This document shows positions 25,467 to 39,100 of a stretch of 64,000 nucleotides of DNA, piece by piece; position 1 is the stretch's first letter, and every line of letters begins with the position of its first letter. The translations under genes and the position numbers were made by a program. The stretch comes from Strigamia acuminata (lineage: Eukaryota > Arthropoda > Chilopoda > Geophilomorpha > Linotaeniidae): the NCBI GenBank assembly GCA_949358305.1, contig OX442316.1, forward strand, positions 13,764,001-13,828,000. Direction: 5' to 3'. Under the pieces are notes generated by a model. That model searched no databases. It was not told the DNA's origin and saw nothing but the letters and a program-made list of their open reading frames with translations.

Positions 25467-28400
25467 TGAATTTGAGGCCAATTTAAGAGACGCCATGTTT
25501 TCTTAGCAGCTCGGGTATGAAATATTGGAAAACGTGGGTCACTAAAGGATTATTTGTGTAAACAAAGCCTGAGCCGACAGAGTGTTGACGCTTAAAGTTG
25601 CTTTTATTAAGTTTAAAATTTGTCGCCTTTAAAGATGGATTTGGGAGTGAAGGGTTTTGAGTTCAAAGCTCACCGATGGCTGGGTGGGGAATCTGGAATG
25701 GTATTACATCACGTGTAAATGAATTGATGCGAAAGTAATAAAAATTAAAGGAATTTGTGTCGAGAAATGTAACGCTGTTTCTGGTAATAAATTTCCACTT
25801 AGTTGGGTGTGCAATTAGGGAAAAGAAATGTTAAAGGAAAACGAGATGGAGGGAGAAAAAAATGTAAACAGCTTTCTCGTTTTAGATCATCCACCCAGTT
25901 CGAATTGGGTTTAGAGTTCTTATCTGTTGTTGTAACGAGTGGGCAAGTGGAGCGGAATCTACGACTGGAATTATTTCCCATGAGTTAATCTTTCCAATAT
26001 TGTGTTCAATTACGTTGTCGACGCTGTGGAAATAATTTCGACGCGCTCTTTATGCCGCGTATCAAAGATATTAAGAATGAGTTTAGTTTTGATGAAATAT
26101 TTTGAGTTTTTAATTTTTATTTACATTTTTTAGAGGGATTGTGGGTGTGTTTGGTGTGTGTGGGTTGTTACACAGCTGGCAGAAATGTATTTTGTTTAAA
26201 AAGTAAAAAATAAACTAAAAATGGAAATGTTCATTTCTGTCCAAAGGTTTGTTTATTTTTTTTTTTATTTTTTTAATTTTTTTTTTTTAGAGTAAAAGTT
26301 GTAAGACAACGAATTGGGGGTGTGGGGTTCTATAATTTATATTAAATATTCAAATTCTGGGACGCAACAAGATAAATTTTCGCTTACTGTGCTTTTTTTG
26401 TTCGTTCTTCTGTTTCCTTCCTGACATTCAATTTCAGATTTTTCTTTTAAAATTTAAATTAACATTTAGTTGATGGAAACAAAATTGCATTTTTTTAAAA
26501 AAAAAAAAATAAAGGATGGATAAAAAATATAGTGAGTGAAGTTAAATAATTAATTAATGGAGAAAATAAATTAAAATGGGGAATCATAATCAAAGAATAA
26601 GGTTTTGGAATGGGCCATGTTGCAAACTACGTATTGTACCACGATGTAACATAGTAGTTGCATTCAAAAATAAAAATAAAATTTTTAATTTAAGTGTATT
26701 TTAAATTTTAACATGGGTTTAAATAGGAAATGATGTCATTTTTGTTTTAAAATTGAAGTAAAACACAAAATGTTTTAGTTTTTGAATGCAGCTACCGTGA
26801 CCAATATATCGCGACTCAAAAAGCAAAAGTTAAAATAGAAATAAATAAGTAAAAATTGAAAAATACAGTATACGAGTTATCACTTTGAATTTCTTGTTTT
26901 TGACGCTTTTTATTCGCATTTTCAGTTCGGATTTTGAAATTTGAGAAGTTTTCGAGTGTTTCTATTCGATTTGTGTCGCGGTAAATTTATTACCATTTTA
27001 ATTTTAAATTTTAAATTAATTTTTTTGCGAAATTGCGGTAAATTATGATGCGGAAAGTCATTACTGAAGAATAAATATCCCTAAAGTGGTTAAAACTTAA
27101 AATTGCGGAAAGTGCTAAACAGTGTTAAATTTTCATAAAAAAAAAATTTTTTTCAACTTGAATTTTTTTTCTACAATGACATTTCCTATTTCAAGTGATT
27201 AATTAAGCCCAAACAAAGCAATTTGTCACAAACATGCAACAACGAGGATTTTGCGTCGATCAAAGAAAATTCCATACGGTGTTTCTCGTCTACTCTCTCG
27301 GCAATTTCACTGCCGGCTTTTCTCTCAACCAACGCATTAAGCAACAGTTATTCTATGACGGAATCCCTTGTTGACTAAAACTCGAACCGCCAGAAATGGA
27401 TGCTGCGCTGCAGGTCTGGTCTTCCGGGTTGCTGCTGACGGAGCAGAGACATTTTGCCGAGACGTGTTAACATGCATTCGCCGCTAGAAGTTCCGGTCGC
27501 AGTTGTGCATACTCAATAACTATTCGACGTGACTTGTGCGTTAACCTAAGTTCAGTTTTCGATGTATATTTTCCTCGATTCAACTGACAAAACCATAAAA
27601 ACGTCTCTCCAGATCCATTTTGAAATTTTTCTATTAGAAATTCAATTACATATCTACATCGTGAAAGCTGAAATATGCTACAGTTCGCGACCGGTATCTT
27701 GATGCCAAATTTAAAGTGCGCATCACATTCTGCGCATGGCAATTGTCAAGCTTGTTGCACACAAAGGGAATAAAGAAACAATATTTCGAGTACCATGCTG
27801 TAGATTAATTTTGTTAATGAGTTTATCGTTGTTTATTTATTTTACTTTAAGGTTTTTAGGCCTAATATGGATTTCTCCAGCGGTACCGGTACCGGCTATA
27901 TAAAAATACCACATTTCGTGGTAGTGGTACTGTACAAATAATGTACAAATAACATACTTAATTCCGCAAAAAAAGCTATTCTAGTTGCAGTTTTTCATGA
28001 AGTTTTGTGGCTGTTTTTGGCGTCCATTCTCATGATAGAAAAACGTTGGAACAACGAAGGATATAACAATTGCTATAACGAATGTTAGTTTCAATGTGGA
28101 AATTTTCCAAGAAACACTTTTTTTTTAGCGCTCGAGAAAAGGAAAAAAAATGACAAAGAACAGCTGGCTCTAAACTTCAAAGAGCAAAAGGCTTATTTTT
28201 TCAATGACAAGTTGATCGAAAGTATAATAGCAGATTTTCCCTGCTAATTATCAGCTTCAGCGAGTCTATTCATCACCGAAGATTATTTAAGTTGGAATCA
28301 AACAGTGACTTTGAGTGTAATTTGAATGGAAGAAACGCCAATCAAGAAATCGAGTGTTCAGGCGACACGAAATTTAATACCATGCAAATTATATCGGCTT

Positions 28401-31400
28401 TTGAATTTCATTTGCCAGCTTTGACTGCCTTCGATTCGGCATTCAAAACGTCGCAAACTCTCTCTGCATTTCCATCGAAATGATTTTGCGAGTTTGCTAC
28501 AGTGTTTACAAAGGCCGGCGCTTGCAAGTGTAATTGTATTTGGCAATCGTTTTGTCACACGATTTGCACTTTGACTACAATTGACTGCCAACTGAATCAA
28601 AGCAGTAATGATTTGCTTTAAAACCCACGCAATTGAATTACAACTTTATTTTAATATATGTAAATAAAAGGTGAATCAATTGAGTTGCGTTCAACTTTAT
28701 TCGCGAAGTAAAGTAATAATGAAAAAAAGATTGGGAAAAGAAGAAGAAAAATGAACTGCGAGGCGAGTGATGCCGCCAGAATTGATCGTGGACCTGCAGC
28801 ACCCATACGGTTGAAAAATTTATTTTATAATATATCGCTCTTCACTCAACACATTCCGAAATGTATAACATTTCGTGGAATTAGGTACGTTAAATAATGT
28901 ATTTCATAATTGAATTGGAAAAAATGCATTTTTTAATATGTTTTAGAAGATTTTCACATTTTTGAAGCGTGTGGGCAATCAAAATGTTTTTGAAAAAAAA
29001 ATAGGTCGTTTAAGGGAGTTTGTGTGTTGTGTGTGTTTGAAAAAGCAGAAATTAATAGGAGAGGCTGTTGAAAGGTTGGCGTTTAATTAGCGCAATTGGA
29101 GATGGGAGGTTAAATCGCATTTTGTGCGTTCCATCTATTTTGATCGACTGGTTCTAGTTGAGTAAGACGAAAACGAGCGTTTCGAGCAGGCAAAGAGCTT
29201 TTTTCTTGATGGAATGGAGGGAAAAGGGAGATAAAGTGTCGTTTTTAAAGTCTCTTTTATTGCTCGCCGCAGTAGATGAAATATTAGCGCGTGTTACCTG
29301 AGAGAACAGAAAAATGCACTCACTTTTACGTCATCGTAATAACCTTTATGCCGCTTAAACCTTAATTTCGGATCCGGGTAGTGGGAATGTGCTTTCTAAA
29401 CATGTGTTTTATACAGGAGGTTTCGCACAAGGAAGAAGAAAGTTATCGCGAGTTATTAAAAATTCATGACCTTTATTTATACTTGACAGCTGCAAAGTCC
29501 TAGTGAGGAAGGGGTTATAATTATGTTTCGGTTAAGTTGCCGCGAGGGAGATCCATTAATATTAGTTGAGGATGAATTTTTTTTTTGTTTTTTGGTTGGA
29601 TGTCAATTGTCACAGATGTAAGACGCTTTTAGGGTCTGTCTTTTTCAATTTTTAATGTTGATGTCTTGCAGAAGTTGACGGTAATGATGGTATTATGGTT
29701 TTGGATATAAACAGGGAATTATTAAAGTTTGTTTTGTCTAATCGCGGTTTCGTTAATAGAGGAGATAATTTTGCAATATTAGCAATTTTGCATTTTTTGA
29801 TTTGTCACGTGATATCGGTTCCACCAACCATGTGCGTAATTGCAAAAATACAAAAGAGGAAAAATTTAAAATCGCAAAATCAAGCAAAAGTTAGTTTTTG
29901 CGATTTTGCCAAGCGATATTAGGACAAAACAAAATGGTGGCGGTCAAGCTCGGTCTTAGTGGGCATCACAAATAATTCTCAATGTACCGATACTACCGAA
30001 GTGTTTTTGAATTCCTATTAGCTGGCTCCAAGAACCAACTCTAGAAGATTCCCCATATGGTTCAAATACGTTGAATTTATATTACAATGGGTTTTACGAG
30101 AATGCGTTTTGTAAAACATTTTTATTGTGTTATTGATTTGCAAATGATAATACAGTTTAGAAAATATATTACGAAATGCGTTGACAATTCCATTATTTGT
30201 GAAACATGAATGCATTTTCAAAATAAATTTTTGCAATTGTATTGAAATGCAGTATTTAATTAATGTATATAAATAATATACTAAATTCCGCGAAATGTTA
30301 TACATTTCGGAATGCATTAAGTGAAAAGCAATTTCCTGTTTTGAACCATATGGGTGAGTTAAACTTGTGAAAATGTTATTTGTAACAAATTTTTAAATTT
30401 TAAATTTTATCGTCGGAATTGTAAACATTTTTTTGTATGTATCACATTTTACGGTTGGTCGGGTCGTGGGACTATTTTAAGAATCTTTGAATCGCACAAA
30501 TACAAAATACAAAATATGATTAATTTTGCGATTAATACAAAATTACAGAATCGTAAATGTAAAATCTCTTGTAATTATTCGGCACGGAAGAAATTTAATC
30601 GCTTTTTTTAGTGTCAAAACTTTGGTTTCATACGAAACTTAAAAAAGAAGAAGAAAAATTGAAGGAAAATTTGTGAAAATTCTTTAATTAAACTTTTTTA
30701 TTTATTTTCGTTTTTGCATTTCCCCCGAGTGTTAGCGAGAGAATTTATTTTCATCAGAATACAGTCTTGTTTCTCTGACAACAAGATGCATTACAGGGAA
30801 GTAAAGCTCAAACTTTAAGGGGGAGTTTTTAGTTTCGCCTGTCGCGCACACACGAGGCATTAACTAGAGTCAATATTCACCCAACATGAGGGCTGCTATC
30901 GATTAAAGAGCAAAGTTTTGGTTAGGGCTCAAAGGAGAACAATTGAACGGATATTGTAAAACAATCAGCACAGTTGGTTTGTTTGAAAAATAAAAGAAAT
31001 GTCATTCAATTGCGGGAACTTTGTGGATTTCAACAACAAGCATGTCAGATGTAATTAGTGCCGTGCACAAAATCAACGCACGAGCAATGGATATTGAATT
31101 TGTAAGTTAAGATTAAATTCTCAACTATTTCGTCACTTTTTTCGCACTCTTTTCTCTTTCGAAATCTACTTTTCATTCGACCTGCATGAGTTTCATCGCC
31201 ACTTGTCACTTTAGAGCCCCAGTGGAGTGGAAGAAATGCTTCTTAAAGTGTCGTAAGGTCGCGACGAAACAGTCGTTGGGATTCTTTTTCTGAAAGTTTT
31301 AGTAGGAAAATCGTTGCGCACTTATATTTCTTTCTTATTCGCAATTTTTCTGAAAGTTTGCTTTATTTTTTCTCCCTTCGGATTTCATCTTAATTAATGC

Positions 31401-34400
31401 ATCATCTGAATAATTAGTTGGAAGAGTTTTCGTTTTAATTTGAAAGTTTGTTTTATTTTATTTCAACAGAACAAAAAATAAATTTCATGCGAGTTCTAAA
31501 GTTTTTGTGATTTATTTAAAAAAAATTTTTTTTGAAATTTTTTTTTTTTTTAGTCACGTGAATAAAATCTTATCACAAGCAACTAATGGGAATGTCAAAA
31601 CCAGGGGCCAGATTCACTAAAAAATCGTTTACGGACCGATAAGCAATGACAAACGTCTCTGCGACTAGATGTTATTATGCAAATATCAAATAAAATAGTT
31701 TGATTAATAATTGTATTAAATAACTGAAGAAAGCCTTCATGCAATGGCAGATTTCTGCCAGCGATGCTGTGCGGGAAAGCATAGGGGCAGCTTACGAATC
31801 CATTTCTAAATTACTCGAAACGGAGAAAGAAATTGCTCAAAATGTAAATGTACTTCGCAAACGGCTGAAATTAAAACCCCAGAGCATTTCCATTTAGATA
31901 CAAGAAATGTTCGTGTATTAGTAAAAATACTTTGTATTGATGTCTTTCTAATGTGCTTTTATGTCATTTAAAATTCAAATCACCGACACAAAGCCCTAAA
32001 GGAGGTGCGTGAATTATTCACCACTTACAAGTGTAATCAATAAGAAATCGCGTTTAATATCTCAAACAACCTCGTTCCTAATTTTCCTCTTTTCATATTC
32101 CCTTTAAGAATGTCAAACTTTAATTAAGTCTCGAAGCTTATTCTCGAAAAGTGCAATCTCATCGTGACACTCCCGTAAAGTTTGTTTAAAATCGTAAAAA
32201 AAGAAGTAACTCTTGCAACCTTATTACACGCAAAGGTTACATACGTCACCTTTAAAGGTAGTACTAGAAAATTAGTATTTGTGCAGTAAACAGCAGCCAA
32301 CTTTTCAGTCGATGGTTTATTTTCGTCCGAATGTGTCATGCACTTGTGCCTGTTAGTGGGGAAAATCCATAGCACAATTAGTGTTTCTTTTCAATATCAA
32401 ATACCACGTAATTATCTGGCCGAAATCGTTTCATTATTTGCTAATTTATTCTTTTAATATCCACTCGACGCGTTTTTTGCTTCTCTCGTTAAATTAGATG
32501 TAAAAATGACATCAACGATGGATGCAATTTTGTTTTTGCTTTTGGTGATTTGTCAACAGGAAATGTAAAGTATAAAGGAAACATTTGGTGATGGGAAAAA
32601 AATAGAAATAATAATGAAATAAATGTTTTAGTGGACGAAATTAGGTTTAAATTCGTAAACAAAGCAATTATGCTTACTTGTGAGTGAGATTGTCACGTTA
32701 GTTTCAACTGGAAACAATGGTTTAGAAAAACTAGGTTTTCAGGGGTCTGTATTAACCAAATGATTGAAGGTCCACACACACCACAACTGTTAATTAATAT
32801 TTAACCATGGTGGTAGCTCAGTAGAAAAGGCGCCTGTTTGTAAAATCTAATATTTGTTGGGTGTAAGATATCAGCCCGGGCGCTTGCAAAATGGTGAACT
32901 GAAGACCGCAATACCGTGTCTCACTGAGGGAGAGCGTCGGTCGGCACTTACAAACGCCCTTTGAAGATTATTTTCTTTTCGTATGTTTGCGCAAACGTTG
33001 GGTGCACGCGCTCACAGGTGCCTGACGGCAAACCGCGTCTTCAAGTCGGGAATGCAGAAATAAATGAACAATTGAGACTTCAAATAATTCGCCCAGAAAT
33101 GGAGAGGAAGTCACTAGTCTTGGCTAAAAATGTCAGCGGATTATGACCGACTGACAGGCTTTTTCTTCAGGGTGATATGAATAAAGCGCTGGTCGTATAG
33201 ACAACCATGAGAATTCTGGCTAGAATTATACCTCGTGCGTTGTGACGCACTACAAAAGCGCACTACGAAACTCTCACGAGAGCTGTTACTAATGCGTGGT
33301 TCACACTTAAACCACTTTTCTAGAACTTATGATCTTCTACAAGTCTAAGTTCTACAAATCTGAAATCAATTGTTCACACTTAAGGATAGTTTTGTACAAG
33401 TGTCAGATTGGTGGGGGTTTGCATTTCTACTTGTAGCTAATGATCTATTACAGATAGAAACTTCTACTTTTTTTTAAAAGAAAGAGGAAAGCCAGTTCAG
33501 TAAACCGACATATTTTTAAAAATTTTTTTCCACATTAAAAGTTGACAATTTTGGGGCCGAAACGAAAGTGCGCGATCTATTTCCACTTTATCAAAACGAC
33601 CAAAACGCATTTCCGTTCGTATTTCACGAACCATTAGGGCTAGAAATACGTTCTTTTTTATAAAAGAAAGGTCGTTTTATTCTCCATCTTTTGATGTATT
33701 GTATTAATTTTTTGATGCTTTTGAAAGTGCTTTATTTTAATGCCGAAAGTTGACTTAAAAGTTGAATTGGCATCCATTTTATTTTTGGATTTTTCTCCGA
33801 TCAGTCACATGATACAATGGGGGCGTGTTTTGCAGTTGTAACGTCAAGTTTAAGAAAACTTTTCTTCAACTTGAGTTGTAGAAAAGTCTGCCATCTTGTT
33901 TTGAGTTCTAGAAAACCTGTGGTAGTGTGAACACAGGTTTTCTACAAAACTGGCGGGTTTTCTACAAAAGTGGTTTAAGTGTGAACAGGGCATAAGTCGG
34001 AGGCTAAAGTAATTCTCTTTAAGTTTAGGAACTTGGAAAATGAGGAAACCTTTGATCACATGTTTCAGGCCAATCCTATTTTTGAGGGGAAACAGCCCAA
34101 AACAGGTGGTCAAAGTCAGGTATTTAAATGAGGAGAGTGCGCATAAATCATAAACACAGCCAATTTCTCATGATTAGCACAGGAAATACTTCAAACCAGG
34201 CAACAATGTAGATAAAATGGAAAGAATAAATAGGGGCAAAATAATTTCCAGTAAAAATGAGAAAAATAAAGAAATGGTGCAAGAATGTGCGTAAAATTTT
34301 CAATTTTTTAAACTGTCGTAAACGTAAGCCAGGAGCGTGAGAAAGTCATTACCAAATGTCAATGGTGATGTTATTTTTACCATGGAAACAATAGGATTTT

Positions 34401-36070
34401 AAAGAGTGTCATTAGATAGAAGCGTCGTCGTCTCGTGTGTGTTTTTTAATGCGCAAACAATGATAAATTGGGCTTTAGAATTTTTTAGATCAGAAAGTTG
34501 TTTGTTGGTGATTTTTTTTATACCGTATTTTATTTTTGTGATTGAAAGGGCATTTAGAAAAAAACTAGGGCGATAAAAAATGAGGAGGTCAATTAAAATC
34601 GGGAGAAATTAGTATTTTAATCAAACACGTTGAATATATATGGGCTCACGTGACTTGAATAATCACCAAAATCGGAGTACGGTCGATATAAATGCTGTTT
34701 TCGAACCATCCCATTCCACTTATTGGCGTTTAGTTGTTCGCATACGTGTAAACAGGATGCACCTGTGTGACGTCACATTTTTTTTAAAAGAAAAATATGA
34801 TCCAAAAATTCTGGAAATTTGAGTTTATATAAATATAAAAAATATAAAAATATTTTTTTTTTTTGCTTTTCGCTATTTTTTTTTTGGTCAGAATTTCTAA
34901 GGATGTTAGTGAATCATAAAAACATGGGATTTTAGTGCTAACATTTATTGATTTCTCATTAATGTCGTGTTTCGTCTTTATGCCCGCAGTATGGAAAACA
35001 AAAAAAAAATCTATCTATACACCCTCAAAGTCAAACGCAATTAATTAAAAAATGTCGGAAAGCTCAACGGAGAAAGCCACACAGCCACTCGTGAACTTTC
35101 TTTCTGTTATTTCGAGATAAAGTCGGCGCCGCACGTTCTGTCACAACGCCATAGAAAAGCTTTTCCTGTTTCCACCAAACTGACACAAGTTTGTGGCATC
35201 ATCATCATCATCATCATCCGAAAACGTCTCAAAAATATTATTCCAAACGTGAGCAGAAATACTCACGAGGATTCGCACATTTCGCACTCGGATTTGCGAT
35301 AAAATACATCCCCACGTGGCCACGTACGTTCCGCCATTAATTCTTAATACGGGCGAAAAGTAGAGTAAAGACAGTCCGGATCAGGAATCGACCACCAGTT
35401 TTTTGTTTACTGCGCATGAGCATTACAAGTGTGTAACCGAAGAACTCTATCCACACAAAAATCCCTTTTTGTGCCTATTCTTCCACTAAATCCTGATGCG
35501 ATTTCGTCAGTTTGTTGCGCAGATCGAAGTTGCGTGTTGGTTTTTGTAATCCCTGGGCGCTGCAAGACGGATCTGCAATGCGAGGATCCCTGCGGATCCT
35601 TGAAATTGTTGTACATGTCGGATATTAACGGATAAATTAAGTTTTCTTCTAGTAGATACTTAGGAGTGTGGAAATGGTCGTGTAACCACATGTGCCGCAT
35701 CGGCGTCTTTAATATCCACAAGTGGGGGGAGCGAAATGTTGAGATAGTGGGTGAGATCCTTCTGCCTCTCTATTTCTCTCTTTTTTTCCTTTTTCTCTCC
35801 ATCTAATGGGTCTTTTTACCAGCAATTGGTGCCAAAATTTTTCACTGCCACTGCCCATCTTCGCAGAACATCTGCCCGAGGAGATAAAATGTTAACTTTA
35901 GTTGGGTTTAACTGTCAGAAGTAATATAAAGTAAAATAAAATAAAATGGAATGTGTGTACACACTCTTAAAGGTGCCATCAATATTTTAGAAAAAGGAAA
36001 GTTGTTGCTGGCTTTTCTTTTCATTTTGAGTCGCGGCTGGAAATTGACGTTTTTATTACACCCAAATTGT

Positions 36071-36115
<45 letters not shown>

Positions 36116-39100
36116 CTTAGTTGAAAACAGTCGTAAGTTGAGATTTGCCGAGTTTACATTGTCCAGACATTGCGTCGCTTGTTGGGTGGATTTAGCATTT
36201 GGAATTTGAAATAATATTGAAATAATGCTGTTGCAGTACTTGCAGATGATAAGGAGGGAAAGGAAGAAATAAAATCGATTGGTAGGCGCAGCCAACGACT
36301 GGTAATGCCTTATCATTTGGATGTTTTGTAGTGTATGTGTGGTGAAGTATTGTATGGAAAACTGGGAGTTGAATGCGCTGCTTTGGTTGGCAGTTGCAGA
36401 AGAACTAACTTATCTGTGGGACTGCTGCGTTGGATGGCTGTGAGGAATTTGACGATAAAATCGATATTAGAAAAGATAAGCTAATTTTTTTTTTTTGAAT
36501 TTCGCAGATGCTTGAATGGAAATTGAAAAGTTGAATTTATGTAAATTGAACCAACTATGAGATGTGTGCTGGGATTAGAGCCGCAAATGGGGTCAATATT
36601 TAGAAGAAATTCGCATGTTAACGTCATATTTCATCAGCGATATTAATTTAAAACAAACTAATTATGTTTGCAAAGGGGTAAAGTGGAGAATGTAATTTGT
36701 TTCGAATTAATTTGACCGTTTTAAACAATTTTAAAGCACGTTTTTCATAATTTATTCAAATTTTTTAAGGTTTGACCTAATTATTGGTGAGGATGTAAGA
36801 TGCCGAAAAAAAAATAATTGACTGCATCACTATGCAATAACAGATCCAGACTAAGCGGATTTTTCCGCTTTGTATTGCGCACACTAAACCCTTCTTGTTT
36901 ATAATAACCATCCGAGGGATTAATCACAACCGGCCTTTTTGCGATAAGAAGATTTTCTTCTTGACCGTATATAGAAAAACGAATGGACATTTCGTCACAC
37001 CCTTTAAGTACTTGCTAATACTTATTACACCTTTATATATCTGCCTACTTTCCGCGGTTTATTTATTTAATGGCGAAATCCATTCTAGAAAGCAATCATT
37101 TGTGATTTTTTATCATATCGCGTAATATAAAAAGTACTCCGTAATTAATTTTAATTTCAACAAAAAAGTTTGCTCGCTAAATTGTATTTCATTCAAATTA
37201 TGTGGCATGTGTGCAGTCCATAAAAATTCTATGATATACACAAAGTTCTTCTATCACTCGGATTCATAAAGAGCCATCTGATGAAAGATAAAAGTTTTAC
37301 TACTCCATTTTTCTTTATTTTTTTTTGTATATGGAGTTTGAGAGCACAACATAAAAGCTAAAGACAAATAAGAGCAGCCGTGGAGTTATAAAAGGTGTCC
37401 CATGTTTTTGTGTGCTAATGTTTTATGGGCCCTTCATCGATTAGGAAATGTGGAGAAACATTTTTGTGTGAATAAATTAGGAGGTTTATTGTTAATATGG
37501 TCTTCCGCTTTAGTTTGTGGGCATTACTGGGTTGGATTTCTTAATGAGTGCGAGCAAATGAATGCTCTTAAGAGGTACAAGTACACGATATATATAATGA
37601 AGAGAATGCTACAGTATCCGCTCTGCAAGTGTAGTGTTTGGGATGTTTAATTTAAGGGTTGAGTGCTATACAATTTGCACTTGCTTTGTTGATGCGGAGG
37701 AATATCAGCTCGAAATTTAAGTGTCAAGTGCTCAGTAATAAAATAGTTGACTGGGAAAAAGTTAGTAAAATGGGGAATGATTTTTTTTTTTTTTTTTTGG
37801 TTTTTTTGGTTTTTTTTTTAATATTAGAAAAATTATTGGAAAGGCATTGGAAAGAAAGCTGGTTTCAGAGTGTTTTATGTTCTGCTCATTTACACCGAGG
37901 CATTTTCCCAGTGATTCATGGCGTCATTAATTGTATCAGCCTTCAACAAAGCTGTGCAACAAATCTGAGCCAATGAACAAAGAAAAACAAGTGTTTTGGA
38001 TAAATAAGAAAATATATCAATATTTCAAGCAAATTTGATGTATGTGCTGTATATATCTTTTTAGTGGTGTTGGAATAAGCGGTTTCGTGCAATAGATTTT
38101 TATTTTATTTGTATATTGTAATGCAATGAAATAAACCTACGATTCTAACACAAAACGTGAAATCCTAGATTGTTTTTTAGTTTAATTAAAGTAGAATTAA
38201 GTGGATGGTCAAAATCGGACGCTAGGGAGGTGCAACAGTAATAAAAATGGTGACAATAATAATTATTTCAACATGCAAAACAAACTTTTAGCATACGAGA
38301 TGAAACAAAGTTTGTTTTTAAAAATAATTTTCGTTTATGTAACTTTAAAGTGCAGCCCATGGATCGATTCGACTCGATGATTCGAATCTAACGAGCTATA
38401 GTTTTTTTTTCGATTGCTGTAGTAGTTTTAGGCGCTAGATGATCAAATTAGGCGTCATTTGCAATACTCTGGAGAGGATTATTCTTTCTTAGGTTGTAAC
38501 TTATAACCAATGAATTTTAATCTTTGTATTTGCGCAATTTGAACGAGTTTTTATTGGGAAATAATTTTGGATTATAATCTGTTTCGTGATAACTCCTATT
38601 TTATCCGTTGATGCAATTGACTTATTTTAAAAATCAATTTATCACTATTGATAGGGTTTTAAATGAAAACAGATCATCAGAGATTATTCAATTGTAGTTG
38701 ATTTAACAAAGCCGACGAGTTTAAGTTATTGCAGGCCTTATGCAGCAGTTATTTTAATTAACTTTTCGGTATTGAGGTTTTAATGGTCGCATTTTCGTGT
38801 TAACTGCCGCCTGACAACAAGTAAATTGAGAATATAAAAAAGCAGAAATGTTATTAAAGAACTCGTTTTGTGATCTTCCATAATAATGTTTGAACGGCTT
38901 TGCTGCATATCTCGCCAGTTGGATAAACACACTTCATTAAAATGGCGGTTGTCACGTTTTAATTTCGATTTATGGGTATACAAGAGGATAGCAAGCAAGC
39001 GCACGAGTAAATTGTCGAGGGAATCTGAGGTAATAATTTTAAATTCTACAATAAACACCTTGTGCCAGCAGTCAAAGTGATGGGTGAAATTTGCATTGCA

